From assembly GCF_002952215.1 (NCBI RefSeq), contig NZ_CP022600.1:124001-188000 (forward strand): a stretch of DNA of 64,000 nt, read 5' to 3'. Below the pieces are notes generated by a model. That model was not told the origin of the DNA, made no database searches, and saw only the letters and a program-made list of their open reading frames with translations. The stretch is from Porphyrobacter sp. HT-58-2. GTDB lineage: Bacteria; Pseudomonadota; Alphaproteobacteria; Sphingomonadales; Sphingomonadaceae. Made by a program: the position numbers and the translations under genes. Below are positions 1 to 8,795 of the stretch, piece by piece. Each line of letters opens with the position of its first letter. The first letter of the stretch is position 1.

Positions 1-2
1 TC

Positions 3-374
3 GCCGAGATCGCCCGCTCGATCGCAAGCAGCATCAATGTCGGCCGTCATCGCAGCCGTCAGCATGTCGTGGAGCTGCCGATCGAGGAGATCGTCGACCT
101 GCTGCCCGCCGGAGGCTATGCCGTCGCAGCGCCGGACGAGATCATTGAGCGCGAACGTGTTCGCCAGATCTGTGCGGATGCAATTGAACGACTAGCCCGC
201 GATGACGATACCCGCAAAGCTCTGATCGATGCCATCGGCATGGGTATGCGGGGCGATGACCTCGCTGCCTCGCTCGGGGTCAGCAAGCGGGACCTTGCTT
301 CCATGCGCAAGGCGCTCAAGCGTGAAATCCAGCGTGTCTGGCCGACCGTAGCGGAGCAGATCGACAGGGACTAG
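3..374 (+). CDS. Sigma-factor-like/HTH protein, 3' fragment
   Basis: The frame is open from the left edge of the window, so this is the C-terminal part of a longer gene; the in-frame GTG at 69 is only an internal codon or a weak alternative start. The visible 124 residues are helical and charged. The end (from about GMGMRGDDLAASLGVSKRD) looks like a helix-turn-helix, as in the C-terminal region 4 of small sigma factors, followed by a basic helix. I infer a sigma-like or DNA-binding protein, but only the tail can be seen. It converges on the hsdR stop 13 bases away and probably belongs to the same accessory island. No function can be assigned with certainty. Confidence 0.5.
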   Translation, partial: AEIARSIASSINVGRHRSRQHVVELPIEEIVDLLPAGGYAVAAPDEIIERERVRQICADAIERLARDDDTRKALIDAIGMGMRGDDLAASLGVSKRDLASMRKALKREIQRVWPTVAEQIDRD

Positions 375-387
375 CGCTCCGACGCCT

Positions 388-2688
388 TCACGAAAACAGG
401 TGCTTCTGGATATCGATGAATGCCCCGCGGATTTCCGGGATAGAGCCCAGCACCCGCTTTGCGTCATTGGTTCCGCCATACCGGATCTGCAGGAAGTCGC
501 TGATGCGGTGCGGGGCCAGTTCGTCGATCCCCTTCAACTCGTAGGCCTGCAGGATGTAGTTCAGGAACTCGCGCATCTCGGCTTCGTAGCCGTCCATACC
601 CGTCGCCTTCGCACCCTCGACCCGTTCAGCGCGTGAAAGGGGGTCGAGCGTGAAGCGCACATAGGCCAGCACGTCGAAGATGTCGCTCTTGGGCGCATCG
701 ATCAGACGGCGCATGTCATCCATGCGGTCGCGGTCGTAGCCCATTTCTTCGAGGCGCTGGATGAAAGCCGTGCGGCGGTCGGGATCGGTCCAGATGGCGC
801 GCAGTTCGTCGGCGCTGGCGACCATCGTGCCGAGGTCGCCGAACAGCTGCTCCATGAACTCCTTCGCGGTGATCTGCCGGCCGTTGAACCAGTAGGTCGT
901 TTCGCCGACATAGCGGATCTTGCGCTCTTTCCCGTCGGCGAGCTTCACCACCACGCGCTCGACAGGCGGCAGCGGCTCGCTGGGATCGTCCTCGATGATT
1001 GGAGGTTCTGGCGGCTTCGGCGGCTTTGGGCCGGTGGAACCCTCTACCGGCTCCTCCGGCTCCCCGTCCCACGCCGGGTCCTTGAAGTGCTCATAGGCCT
1101 TCACGAAATCGTAGATCGTGAAGAAGTCCTTCCCGTCGAACGTCCGCGTGCCACGGCCGATGATCTGCTTGAACTCGATCATCGACTTCACCGGGCGCAG
1201 CAGCACGATGTTACGCACGTTCCGCGCGTCAACCCCGGTCGACAGCTTCTGCGACGTGGTGAGGATCGTCGGCAACGTCTTCTCGTTGTCCTGGAACTCG
1301 CGAAGGTGCTGCTCGCCCAGCTTGCCGTCGTCCGCGGTCACCCGCTCGCAGTAGTGCGGGTCGGGGTTGGCCTTCACCTGATTGATGAAGTTGCGCACCC
1401 GGGCGGCGTGATCCTGCGTCGCGCAGAACACCAGTGTCTTCTGGCGCTGGTCGATCTGGTCCATGAACTCGCACACGCGGCTCATCTCGCGCTCATCGAT
1501 CACCAGCTTGGTGTTGAAATCGGCCTCGGTGTATTCCTTGTCGGGATCGATCTCCCCGCTCACCACCTCATCCTCGTCGCTGAAGGTGTAGGTGTCCATG
1601 GTGCTCGCCATCTGGCGCACCTTGAACGGGGTCAGGAACCCGTCACCGATCCCTTCCTTCAGGGCATAGGTGTAAACCGGCTCGCCGAAATAGCGGTAGG
1701 TATCCGCGTTCACGTCCCGCTTGGGCGTGGCGGTAAGGCCCAGCTGCACGGCGGGCTTGAAATACTCGAGGATCCCCCGCCACGTGCTTTCGTCCTTCGC
1801 GCCGCCGCGGTGGCATTCGTCGATCACGATGAAATCGAAGAAGTCCGGCTCATAGCCTTCGAACCGGAATTCATCCTCGCCGGTCATGAAGGTCTGAAAG
1901 ATCGTGAAGAACACGCTCGCATTGGTCGGCACCTTGCCCTGCTTGCGGATTTCCTCGGGGCTGATGCGGCACAGGGCATCGGGCGGGAAGGCGCTGAAGG
2001 CGTTGTAAGCCTGATCGGCGAGGATGTTGCGATCGGCGAGGAACAGGATGCGCGGGCGGCGGACGGGTTCGCGGGTCAGGTTCCAGCGCGACTGGAATAG
2101 CTTCCACGCGATCTGGAACGCGATCGAGGTCTTGCCGGTGCCGGTGGCGAGTGTCAGCAGGATGCGCTGCTGATCCTTGGCAATCGCCTCGAGCACGGCG
2201 GTGATTGCGTTGTGCTGGTAATAGCGCGGCTGCCACTTGCCGCCGCCGGTCTCGAACGGGATCGCACCGAACCGTTCGCGCCAGGCATTGCCGGTAGGGA
2301 AACAGCGCTGCCACAGTTCGTCCGGCGTCGGGAAAGGGGGGGCGATGTTGCCCTCCTTGCCCGTGTGCATGTCGACCTCATACCACTCGGCCCCATCCGA
2401 GGCATAGGCGAAGCGGGCTTTCAGCCGGGTCGAATAGTCTTTGGCCTGACCGACGCCAGCACCCGCGCCTTTACCGTGGCGCTTGGCCTCCATGGTGGCG
2501 AGCTTCTGGCCGCGGTATTCGAAGACATAGTCGGCCGAAAGCGGAGCCCCGCGCTGACCGCCGGGCATGATGCGCCCGGGGCAGATGGCCTCCCGCCGGA
2601 TATGCGCGCCCTCGACAACACCCCAGCCGGCTGCCCGCAGCACGGGATCGATGCGGTTGGCGCGGGTATCGGCTTCGGTTTCGTGCAT
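388..2688 (-). CDS. hsdR: Type I restriction enzyme, R (motor/nuclease) subunit
   Basis: A 766-residue protein of the EcoEI-like HsdR class. It translocates DNA with ATP and cleaves it far from the recognition site when bound to HsdM and HsdS. Visible elements in order: an N-terminal PD-(D/E)xK nuclease with LSADYVFEYRG followed by the MEAKR box near residue 68; Walker A ATGTGKTS near residue 180; the DECH box (VIDECHRGG) near residue 289; SF2 helicase motif VI IIGRGTRTFDG near residue 505; and a C-terminal EcoEI-type domain that binds the methylase core. Length is normal for the family and no break is seen. It is last in an M-S-R operon, starting 4 bases after the hsdS stop. The ATG at 2688 is the first in the frame. 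Confidence 0.93.
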   Translation of the reverse strand: MHETEADTRANRIDPVLRAAGWGVVEGAHIRREAICPGRIMPGGQRGAPLSADYVFEYRGQKLATMEAKRHGKGAGAGVGQAKDYSTRLKARFAYASDGAEWYEVDMHTGKEGNIAPPFPTPDELWQRCFPTGNAWRERFGAIPFETGGGKWQPRYYQHNAITAVLEAIAKDQQRILLTLATGTGKTSIAFQIAWKLFQSRWNLTREPVRRPRILFLADRNILADQAYNAFSAFPPDALCRISPEEIRKQGKVPTNASVFFTIFQTFMTGEDEFRFEGYEPDFFDFIVIDECHRGGAKDESTWRGILEYFKPAVQLGLTATPKRDVNADTYRYFGEPVYTYALKEGIGDGFLTPFKVRQMASTMDTYTFSDEDEVVSGEIDPDKEYTEADFNTKLVIDEREMSRVCEFMDQIDQRQKTLVFCATQDHAARVRNFINQVKANPDPHYCERVTADDGKLGEQHLREFQDNEKTLPTILTTSQKLSTGVDARNVRNIVLLRPVKSMIEFKQIIGRGTRTFDGKDFFTIYDFVKAYEHFKDPAWDGEPEEPVEGSTGPKPPKPPEPPIIEDDPSEPLPPVERVVVKLADGKERKIRYVGETTYWFNGRQITAKEFMEQLFGDLGTMVASADELRAIWTDPDRRTAFIQRLEEMGYDRDRMDDMRRLIDAPKSDIFDVLAYVRFTLDPLSRAERVEGAKATGMDGYEAEMREFLNYILQAYELKGIDELAPHRISDFLQIRYGGTNDAKRVLGSIPEIRGAFIDIQKHLFS

Positions 2689-2692
2689 CGGT

Positions 2693-3763
2693 TCAGGTCA
2701 GCTCCCCGGCGAAGGCCTTCTGGAGGAGGGATTGGCGGAGGTCGGACAAATCCCTCAGCTTATCCTCATAGGCTTCGGTCAACTTGGAAACCTCTCCCTC
2801 TAGAGAGCGGAGGCCGAAAGACATTCGCTCTTGCTCAGCAATTTCTAGCTTCGGCAAACACGCCTCTTTCAGGAACTTGAAGTGTCGAGCGTAACCCTTT
2901 TCGGCAAGTGGGATGCTCCGTAGCCCATAATAGAGATAAAGCGGGTCTATCCCGGGCTTGGGCAGCAGGACCTTCGTTCCGTCAGCACCGACAACGAAAT
3001 CGAAGTCGATGTATTTCAGGCATCGGGTATGATCGCCAAAGACCACAACCGGATTGGCAAGCCCCATCAATGCGGATCGATCATTCCAATAACCTGAGAT
3101 AAGATCCGCCTCCTGCGACACGATCGGAAAATCGCCCGCCTCAAGATAATCCTTCCTCTGTATCTTCGTCTTGGGTGTCAGCGCCGTGCATAGCTGCGCG
3201 AACGGGACCGACCCTACCCGATCACCAGCATCGGCAAATGCCTCTGCGAGTTGACGCTCAAACAACTCCTCCGCGTCCGTCAGATTGGCTTCGGCGAGGG
3301 CGCGGGCGCGGTCGAGGGCGGCGAAGGCCTGATCCAGCACCGCAACAATCCGCTTCTGCTCGTCGACATCAGGAGCGATCCAGACGGGTTCATCGTGAAC
3401 ATGATTTCGGTTGAGCGTAGGCACACCCGCACCCGACGCGAACCGGCTCAGATCGAAGAACTTCAGCAGATAATAGATATAACGCGCATCATTCCCATGA
3501 AGGTCTTTGACATAAAGCGTGGTATTAAGGGGCCAAAAATCATCTTCGACGTAGAACACGTTACCGATGCTGCCGCTTCGGCCAGTAACCACGCCAGGTC
3601 CACGCACCCTACCTTCGCTGTGGAAGTCAGTCGGGCCGCTCGAAGTTACGAGCGGGAACCTACCCGGCTTCCGTTCCTTCACAGGAAGGTCAAACCCACG
3701 CTGAAGCGTGCATACGTCGCCGAGAAGCCGACGCTCTAACCTCTCCGGCGCTAGGGCGGTCAA
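2693..3763 (-). CDS. hsdS: Type I restriction-modification specificity subunit
   Basis: HsdS recognises the two halves of the target DNA site and positions HsdM and HsdR on it. The frame extends upstream to 3895, but I place the start at the TTG at 3763, which overlaps the hsdM stop as TTGA, giving 356 residues; translational coupling of this kind is usual in hsd operons. Two target-recognition domains are visible: the first with LLGDVCTLQRG and a GRSGSIGNVF core, the second from about residue 200 with FGDHTRCLKYIDFDFVVG. Each is followed by a helical conserved region (ALAEANLTDAEELFERQLA and the C-terminal KLTEAYEDKLRDLSDLRQS). This is somewhat short for the family. Recognition sequence cannot be read from the protein. 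Confidence 0.9.
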   Translation of the reverse strand: MTALAPERLERRLLGDVCTLQRGFDLPVKERKPGRFPLVTSSGPTDFHSEGRVRGPGVVTGRSGSIGNVFYVEDDFWPLNTTLYVKDLHGNDARYIYYLLKFFDLSRFASGAGVPTLNRNHVHDEPVWIAPDVDEQKRIVAVLDQAFAALDRARALAEANLTDAEELFERQLAEAFADAGDRVGSVPFAQLCTALTPKTKIQRKDYLEAGDFPIVSQEADLISGYWNDRSALMGLANPVVVFGDHTRCLKYIDFDFVVGADGTKVLLPKPGIDPLYLYYGLRSIPLAEKGYARHFKFLKEACLPKLEIAEQERMSFGLRSLEGEVSKLTEAYEDKLRDLSDLRQSLLQKAFAGELT

Positions 3764-5211
3764 AGCATCCCCCGGATCTCTTCGAGGATCTGCCGGGTCT
3801 CCTCGTCGCGGGCGAGCATGTCGGTGATGATCTGCTCGGGTGCGCGCAGCGGTGCTTCGTCCGGCGCGGTGGGATTGCGGACCGACAGGTCCCACGTCGA
3901 CTTGTCGAGATCATCTACGTTCACCGTCCAGCTCTTGGCGCTGTCCGCCTTGTTCGGCTGTAGCGCGACGAACTCGGTGAGGTCATCGTCATTGAGCGCA
4001 TTCGTCTTGCCAAGGGAGCGGCCCGGATCGAGCTGGTAATACCACACCTGCCGGGTCGGCGCGCCCTTCTCGAAGAACAGCACCACCGTCTTCACGCCCG
4101 CGCCCTGGAACGTGCCGCCGGGGCAATCGAGCACGGTGTGGAGGTTGCAGCTCGTCAGCAGTTCCTTGCGCAGTTCGACGCTGGCGTTGTCGGTGTTGCT
4201 GAGGAAGGTGTTCTTGATCACCACCGCCCCGCGCCCGCCCGCCTTCAGCTTGCGGATGAAGTGCTGCATGAAGAGGTAGGCGGTCTCCCCCGATTTGATC
4301 GGGAAGTTCTGCTGCACCTCCTTGCGCTCGCCCCCGCCGAACGGGGGATTGGCCAGCACGATATCGTGACGGTCGGCCTGCTGGATGTCCATCACGTTCT
4401 CGGTGAGCGTGTTGGTGTGGCGGATCTGCGGCGCCTCGATCCCGTGCAGGATCATGTTCATGACTCCCAGCACATAGGCGAGCGACTTCTTCTCCTGCCC
4501 GTAGAAGGTCTTGCGCTGGAGGATGTCCCACTCGGCAGCGGACAGGTCCGGCCGGCGCAGGTATTCGAACGCCTCGCACAGGAAGCCAGCCGAGCCAGCC
4601 GCGCCGTCATAGATGGTCTCCCCGATCTTGGGATCGACCACCTTGATCATGGCCCGGATGAGCGGGCGCGGAGTGTAGTATTCGCCGCCATTGCGCCCGG
4701 CATTGCCCATGCGCTTGATGCGGGTTTCATAGAGGTCGGACAACTCGTGCTTGGCCTTGCTGCTGCCGAAATCGAGCGTGTCGACGATATCGATCACCTC
4801 GCGCAGGGAATAGCCCGAGCGGAAGCGGTTGATGATCTCGTTGAAGATCTCGCCGATCTTGTATTCGATCGTGTCCGGATCGTCCGCGTCGGCGCTGAAG
4901 GTCTTGAGGTAGGGGAACAGGTCGCCGTTGACGAAGTCGATCAGGTCCTGCCCGGTCATGGCAATCTGATGATCGATCTCGCCATCATCCCGCTTGGGCG
5001 CGGCCCACACGTCCCAACGGTATTCGGGGTCGAGGATCGGCTGGTATTCGCGGCCCTCGAGTTCGGCCTCGTCCTCTTGGGCGGCCTCGAAGTCATCGAG
5101 GTATTTCAGGAAGAGGAGCCAGCTGGTCTGCTCGGCATAATCGAGCTCAGACGCGAGGCCCTCGTCGTTGCGCATGGCCCGGTCGATGTTGTTGAAAGCG
5201 TTTTCGAACAT
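3760..5211 (-). CDS. hsdM: Type I restriction-modification N6-adenine methyltransferase
   Basis: A 483-residue class I DNA adenine methyltransferase. It methylates the host site and forms the M2S core of the restriction complex. The N-terminal helical HsdM domain starts MFENAFNNIDRAMRN. The methylase domain has the approach segment GGEYYTPRPLIRAMI, SAM-binding motif I (DGAAGSAGFL) near residue 200 and the catalytic NPPF tetrad (LANPPFGGGE) near residue 289. The frame runs upstream to 5346, but the ATG at 5211 gives the usual family N-terminus, so the longer start was rejected. It is first gene of the hsdM-hsdS-hsdR operon; the promoter should lie in the 363 bases upstream. Confidence 0.93.
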   Translation of the reverse strand: MFENAFNNIDRAMRNDEGLASELDYAEQTSWLLFLKYLDDFEAAQEDEAELEGREYQPILDPEYRWDVWAAPKRDDGEIDHQIAMTGQDLIDFVNGDLFPYLKTFSADADDPDTIEYKIGEIFNEIINRFRSGYSLREVIDIVDTLDFGSSKAKHELSDLYETRIKRMGNAGRNGGEYYTPRPLIRAMIKVVDPKIGETIYDGAAGSAGFLCEAFEYLRRPDLSAAEWDILQRKTFYGQEKKSLAYVLGVMNMILHGIEAPQIRHTNTLTENVMDIQQADRHDIVLANPPFGGGERKEVQQNFPIKSGETAYLFMQHFIRKLKAGGRGAVVIKNTFLSNTDNASVELRKELLTSCNLHTVLDCPGGTFQGAGVKTVVLFFEKGAPTRQVWYYQLDPGRSLGKTNALNDDDLTEFVALQPNKADSAKSWTVNVDDLDKSTWDLSVRNPTAPDEAPLRAPEQIITDMLARDEETRQILEEIRGML

Positions 5212-5574
5212 GGGTAATGGCGTATCGCGGTTTGCGGCGCGCGCCAATGGGGTTGACGAGGAATTTCGCGGTATCCTGAAAGCCACCGTAGTTGCCCAGC
5301 CTATCGGCTTAAAAGCCCGTATATGGGACAGTCCTGCCGTGCCCAAGTTCCGAACTGAACGTCAGGTCTTGCCATGAGGCGACATTCAGCGTTTGCTGGA
5401 TTACGCTCGCGCAGTCGCTTCCATCGGGCCTATGTAGGCGGGCAGCCTCGGTCAGCCGCACCGGACGAAGCAGACATTTGACGTGACTCGCTAGTCGAGC
5501 CGGCAAGAGAAAAGCGGGGAGCTATCGGCAATGCTCGGAAAGCACCGGCTCGCGATGGTGACAACTGCAAAAGA
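5212..5574. other. Intergenic region between hsdM and the ABC-3C operon
   Basis: 363 bases between the hsdM start and the stop of the ATPase gene. No frame with coding character is visible. It should hold the minus-strand promoter of hsdMSR and the transcription end of the upstream operon, but I see no clear terminator hairpin or promoter pair. Confidence 0.5.
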
Positions 5575-7509
5575 TTAACTAGGCCCTAAACCAATCTTGA
5601 GTGCCTTGTTGCTGAAATCATAACGCTCGCCCACCGTCATATCGGATTCGTCCAAGTCCGGATCCACCATTGAGGTGGTGTAGATGATCTGGTGTTCGGC
5701 CTCTAGTTTCTCGCTTATCGCTGCGATCATCCGCTGGAAGTTCTGGCTACGCTGCTCGGTCATTCCCTTGTCCTCGATGTTATCGAGCAGGAGAAAGCGC
5801 GGATAGCGCAGTATCGGGCTGGTGCAGGACACCCAATGCAGCGCCAGGTGGAACGCGTTGCGGATGACAGTCAGCGAGCTTGCTGAGAACCCGGACTTGC
5901 CATTCACGGTGACCCGATCCTCGGAGAAGTCGAAGTAGACATCGCTTTCTTCGGTGAACTCCGCCTCGGTATGCACGTCCTTGGCGAGGATCATCGCCGT
6001 CCGTTCTTGGATCATGCGGTAGACGTTCTCCTGCTGGCGGTCGCGCTGACCGCGCCACAGGACAATATCCTCTTTAAGCCGCGTGATATCCTCGTTCAGC
6101 TCCGCCTTCATGCGAGAAAGTTCAGCCAGTTGCTCGGCGAGCTGACGCTCGCGCTGGAGCTCGATCAGTTCGCGTTCAGAATAGCCGAGCCGGCTGTTGA
6201 GGCGATCGATCTGAGCATCGGTCTCGGTCAAATAGTTGCGCGTGAGGTTTAGATATTCGGTCGCCAGCGTATCCCGAATTCCAGTGAGCTTAGCTGCCCT
6301 GAGCGTCGCCGCAGTAAGATCCTCCCGCCGCTTCGCCTGCAGATGATTCGATTCCTTCAACTGGATCTCGAGCTCGTTTCGCATGCGCGCAAACCGTGAC
6401 CGGTCGCCGTCCGGCTCGACGTCCGATCGGCAAAGCTTGCACTGGTGTTCGTGATCGGTGTCCTTCAAAGGCGAGAAGCAGCTTGGACAGAACAGGAAGT
6501 TGAGCGGACCCAAGGCCGAACTCGCGACCTCGCCTTCGCGCAGCCGGGCGAGCGTCCGCTGAATCTCGTCGATGAGCATATCGGCATCGGCGATGTTGTA
6601 TGTCAGCTGGCCGACCAGTACCTGAAGTTCGGCGATGTCACCGTTGACGCGATCCAGATCCGTCTTGATTGTGGCGACGATGCTGGACTGCCCGGGTGCC
6701 AGCTGCCGTTCGTCGAACCGGTGGCTCTTGAGTGCCTGGATCTCAGTCTGGATGGTCGCGATGTCCGCTTCTAGACTCCGGCGGCGAGCCTCCACGAAGT
6801 CAAGATTGAACGCTTCGCCGGCAGCCGCAAGAACACGGCTCAGCGCGCCATATTGCTGGGCCGCCGCCTCGTAGGCCTTCTCCTTCTCACGCAGCTCCAA
6901 CTGCGCCGGATAAAGCCGGGCATCGAACACGCCGCAAAGCAAGTCGCCGACAGCTTGGCGCCGCAGGGCCGAGTCATTGCGCTCCGCTCTGAAGATACGA
7001 TCGACCGGCGTCATCTGGTCGACATACATCAGCCGCAGCAGCTGATGCATGGTAATGTTGCCTTCGGCCTCGGCGGGCACTTCCGGCATGTCCATCAAGC
7101 GAAATAGAACTTGGGTGAAGCTCTCACGATCGCTCATGCGACGGTAGCTGTATCGTTGCCAGCCGTCCGTGCCGGCTCCGCTCGCAGTGTCGAAGTCGCC
7201 GAAATAGATCCACATGGGCTGCTGGGGCGCTTCCGCGATTTCCCGCCTCAGCGTTACGACAGAACCGTTCACGACGACTTCGGCCAGCACCTGATCGCAA
7301 GATGCCGCCTCTGGCTTCCACCGCGTAAGATCACCGCCGAGCGCGAAGAAGATCATGTCAGCGATCGTCGATTTGCCGACACTGTTGCCCCTTCCGGGCA
7401 CGCCGCGAATGATGTTCACGCCAGCATGGAATTCCTCGTCATAGGCACGCAGGCCGCTCTTGAGGACGACCAGTCTTGACAGCCGCAAGCTGGGGTTAAA
7501 CCGCATCAT
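5575..7509 (-). CDS. SMC/Rad50-like ABC ATPase of an ABC-three-component system
   Basis: A 644-residue ATPase. Walker A is GRGNSVGKSTIADM near residue 40. A long coiled-coil insertion follows (about residues 200-500), interrupted near residues 341-361 by a CxxC...CxxC zinc motif (FCPSCFSPL and CKLC) that recalls a Rad50 zinc hook. The C-terminal half carries a signature-like segment FSASSLTVIR and the Walker B/D-loop LLLDNIEDKG near residue 571. This is the layout of DUF2326/ABC-3C ATPases, which act in phage or plasmid defence. The start ATGATG at 7504-7509 overlaps the end of the upstream gene by 14 bases, so the two are coupled. DNA as the trigger and an ATP-driven conformational signal are inferences from the family. 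Confidence 0.82.
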   Translation of the reverse strand: MMRFNPSLRLSRLVVLKSGLRAYDEEFHAGVNIIRGVPGRGNSVGKSTIADMIFFALGGDLTRWKPEAASCDQVLAEVVVNGSVVTLRREIAEAPQQPMWIYFGDFDTASGAGTDGWQRYSYRRMSDRESFTQVLFRLMDMPEVPAEAEGNITMHQLLRLMYVDQMTPVDRIFRAERNDSALRRQAVGDLLCGVFDARLYPAQLELREKEKAYEAAAQQYGALSRVLAAAGEAFNLDFVEARRRSLEADIATIQTEIQALKSHRFDERQLAPGQSSIVATIKTDLDRVNGDIAELQVLVGQLTYNIADADMLIDEIQRTLARLREGEVASSALGPLNFLFCPSCFSPLKDTDHEHQCKLCRSDVEPDGDRSRFARMRNELEIQLKESNHLQAKRREDLTAATLRAAKLTGIRDTLATEYLNLTRNYLTETDAQIDRLNSRLGYSERELIELQRERQLAEQLAELSRMKAELNEDITRLKEDIVLWRGQRDRQQENVYRMIQERTAMILAKDVHTEAEFTEESDVYFDFSEDRVTVNGKSGFSASSLTVIRNAFHLALHWVSCTSPILRYPRFLLLDNIEDKGMTEQRSQNFQRMIAAISEKLEAEHQIIYTTSMVDPDLDESDMTVGERYDFSNKALKIGLGPS

Positions 7510-7999
7510 ATCGAAACTCCAGCAACCCTGTGCGGTCCTTCAACCCGTCGCCGCCGGATAGCGGAATGGCAGCCATTTCGACCGCCAGCATGTGCACAAG
7601 GGGCGCATCGTCAATGTCGTCTGCGAACATGCGCAGCACCTCCGGCGGGATTGCTCGTTCGGTGCGGACAAGGACGCCCTCATCGAACTCAGCGGGCTCG
7701 ATGAAGCCCTTTGCGGCAAGCGATCGCGCGACCGACTCGTGAATGCCCCGCAGCTGCTGAATGAACATGCGCGGGGTTGGGACGCGAGTATACTTAGACC
7801 CGAGCTTGCCAAAGTCCCGCTTGCGCTTCGTCATATTGCGGGGGAGGCGGGCGGCTTCTAGCAGATGCGGGAACAGGTAATAGAGGTCGAGGATGCGGAA
7901 CGTGTCCCACTTCATCTGCCGCTCGGGATTGGCCTCCAACAGACGCAGCATCCGAAACATACCGTGGCTGAGATCGAAGGCGGGATGATAGACCAGCAT
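7496..7999 (-). CDS. ABC-3C system middle component
   Basis: A 167-residue protein beginning MLVYHPAFDLSHGMFRMLRL. The YHPAFD opening followed by a winged-helix-like, all-helical body fits, from memory, the ABC-3C middle component family (I recall MC5). In these systems the middle component sits between the ATPase and the C-terminal-domain protein, and is thought to pass the signal from one to the other. Position supports the call: it lies exactly between the two, starting 2 bases after the upstream stop and overlapping the ATPase start by 14 bases. No catalytic motif is visible. The exact MC subfamily number is uncertain without a profile search. Confidence 0.72.
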   Translation of the reverse strand: MLVYHPAFDLSHGMFRMLRLLEANPERQMKWDTFRILDLYYLFPHLLEAARLPRNMTKRKRDFGKLGSKYTRVPTPRMFIQQLRGIHESVARSLAAKGFIEPAEFDEGVLVRTERAIPPEVLRMFADDIDDAPLVHMLAVEMAAIPLSGGDGLKDRTGLLEFRYDAV

Positions 8000-8001
8000 C
8001 G

Positions 8002-8601
8002 TCAGTGCCAGACCAGATGGCAGTTGCCGGTCAGGAAATAGATCATCCCTCGCACCGTCGACGTTGCCGAGCCATCATACTCGCTGCAGGTCTCAAGCTC
8101 GCTCACCACCGGCTTCACGACATGTAGATTCACCAGTTGGTCGATCTGTTCGCGGCTGGCGCCCTTCGCGATCGCAGGCTGAACCCAGGTTTGGAATTCC
8201 TCGTAGATCTTGCCCATCAGCGTCGCGTAGATGGTCTGGAAGGTTCTAGAGAACATGTTCTTGCGCAGCTCGGCATAGACCATCTCCTTCATGGCCTTGG
8301 CCATATCGAGCTGGTCCTGGCGATCCGCGGCGGTGAGCTTTCCGTCCAGTCCGACCACGGTCTCGTCCTCGACGGATCTCGTGAAGATCTGCAGCTGCGC
8401 GATATACTCGGTCAGCTCCTGATCCTGGGCCGCTTCGTCGCGAAGTTTTCTGTAGAGCCGGTTCAGAGCGGGCTCGGGCCGTGCCGGCGCTTGAATGGTT
8501 ACGTCGCCCATCGACACGGTCGAGACGTTGCCACCAGCAATATGCCCGCCGGCACTGTTGCCCGACTGAGCGATCCCCTTACCAGAAGACTCGCTGGTCA
8601 T
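8002..8601 (-). CDS. ABC-3C C-terminal-domain-like protein with Gly-rich motif
   Basis: A 199-residue soluble protein. Residues 12-33 are a low-complexity motif, QSGNSAGGHIAGGNVSTV, of the type seen near the N-terminus of several conflict-system proteins. From residue 40 on it is mostly helical (LYRKLRDEAAQDQELTEYI and the KAMKEMVYAELRKN helix), as in ABC-3C C-terminal domains. No nuclease, protease or other effector domain is visible before the helical part, which is unusual, since that position normally carries the effector. The ATG at 8601 overlaps the upstream gene stop (ATGA), and the stop lies 2 bases before the middle component. It shares AGGHIAGGNV with the 65-residue membrane protein encoded just before it. 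Confidence 0.65.
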   Translation of the reverse strand: MTSESSGKGIAQSGNSAGGHIAGGNVSTVSMGDVTIQAPARPEPALNRLYRKLRDEAAQDQELTEYIAQLQIFTRSVEDETVVGLDGKLTAADRQDQLDMAKAMKEMVYAELRKNMFSRTFQTIYATLMGKIYEEFQTWVQPAIAKGASREQIDQLVNLHVVKPVVSELETCSEYDGSATSTVRGMIYFLTGNCHLVWH

Positions 8602-8795
8602 TCACGCCCGGTGGTAACATTGCCCCCAGCGATGTGACCGCCAGCGACATTGCTAGACTGCGCAACCGAACTGTCCTTGGCGACCGCGGTGGGCGTGCTG
8701 ACGTGCTTCTTAGTCCGGATATCGATAGCGACCTTGAGCGTGACGCCGGAAAAAACCCCCGCGATAAAACTTCCGATGCCGATCACCCATTCCAT
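8598..8795 (-). CDS. 65-residue one-pass membrane protein sharing the AGGHIAGGNV motif
   Basis: First gene of the ABC-3C operon. A GTG at 8801 is possible, but the ATG at 8795 has an ideal AAGGAGG seven bases upstream, so I choose it. Residues 2-24 (MEWVIGIGSFIAGVFSGV onward) form one hydrophobic transmembrane helix, followed by a basic stretch (DIRTKKH) that should stay in the cytoplasm. The C-terminal tail contains NVAGGHIAGGNVTTG, the same ten-residue motif found at the N-terminus of the next protein, although the codons differ. No family is recognised. I infer either a membrane anchor for the complex or a pore-forming effector held in check by it; the sequence alone cannot decide. Confidence 0.65.
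   Translation of the reverse strand: MEWVIGIGSFIAGVFSGVTLKVAIDIRTKKHVSTPTAVAKDSSVAQSSNVAGGHIAGGNVTTGRE

Noticed and set aside
4138..5217. Plus-strand 359-codon frame opposite hsdM
   Set aside because: Shadow of hsdM; the sense strand has diagnostic methylase motifs.
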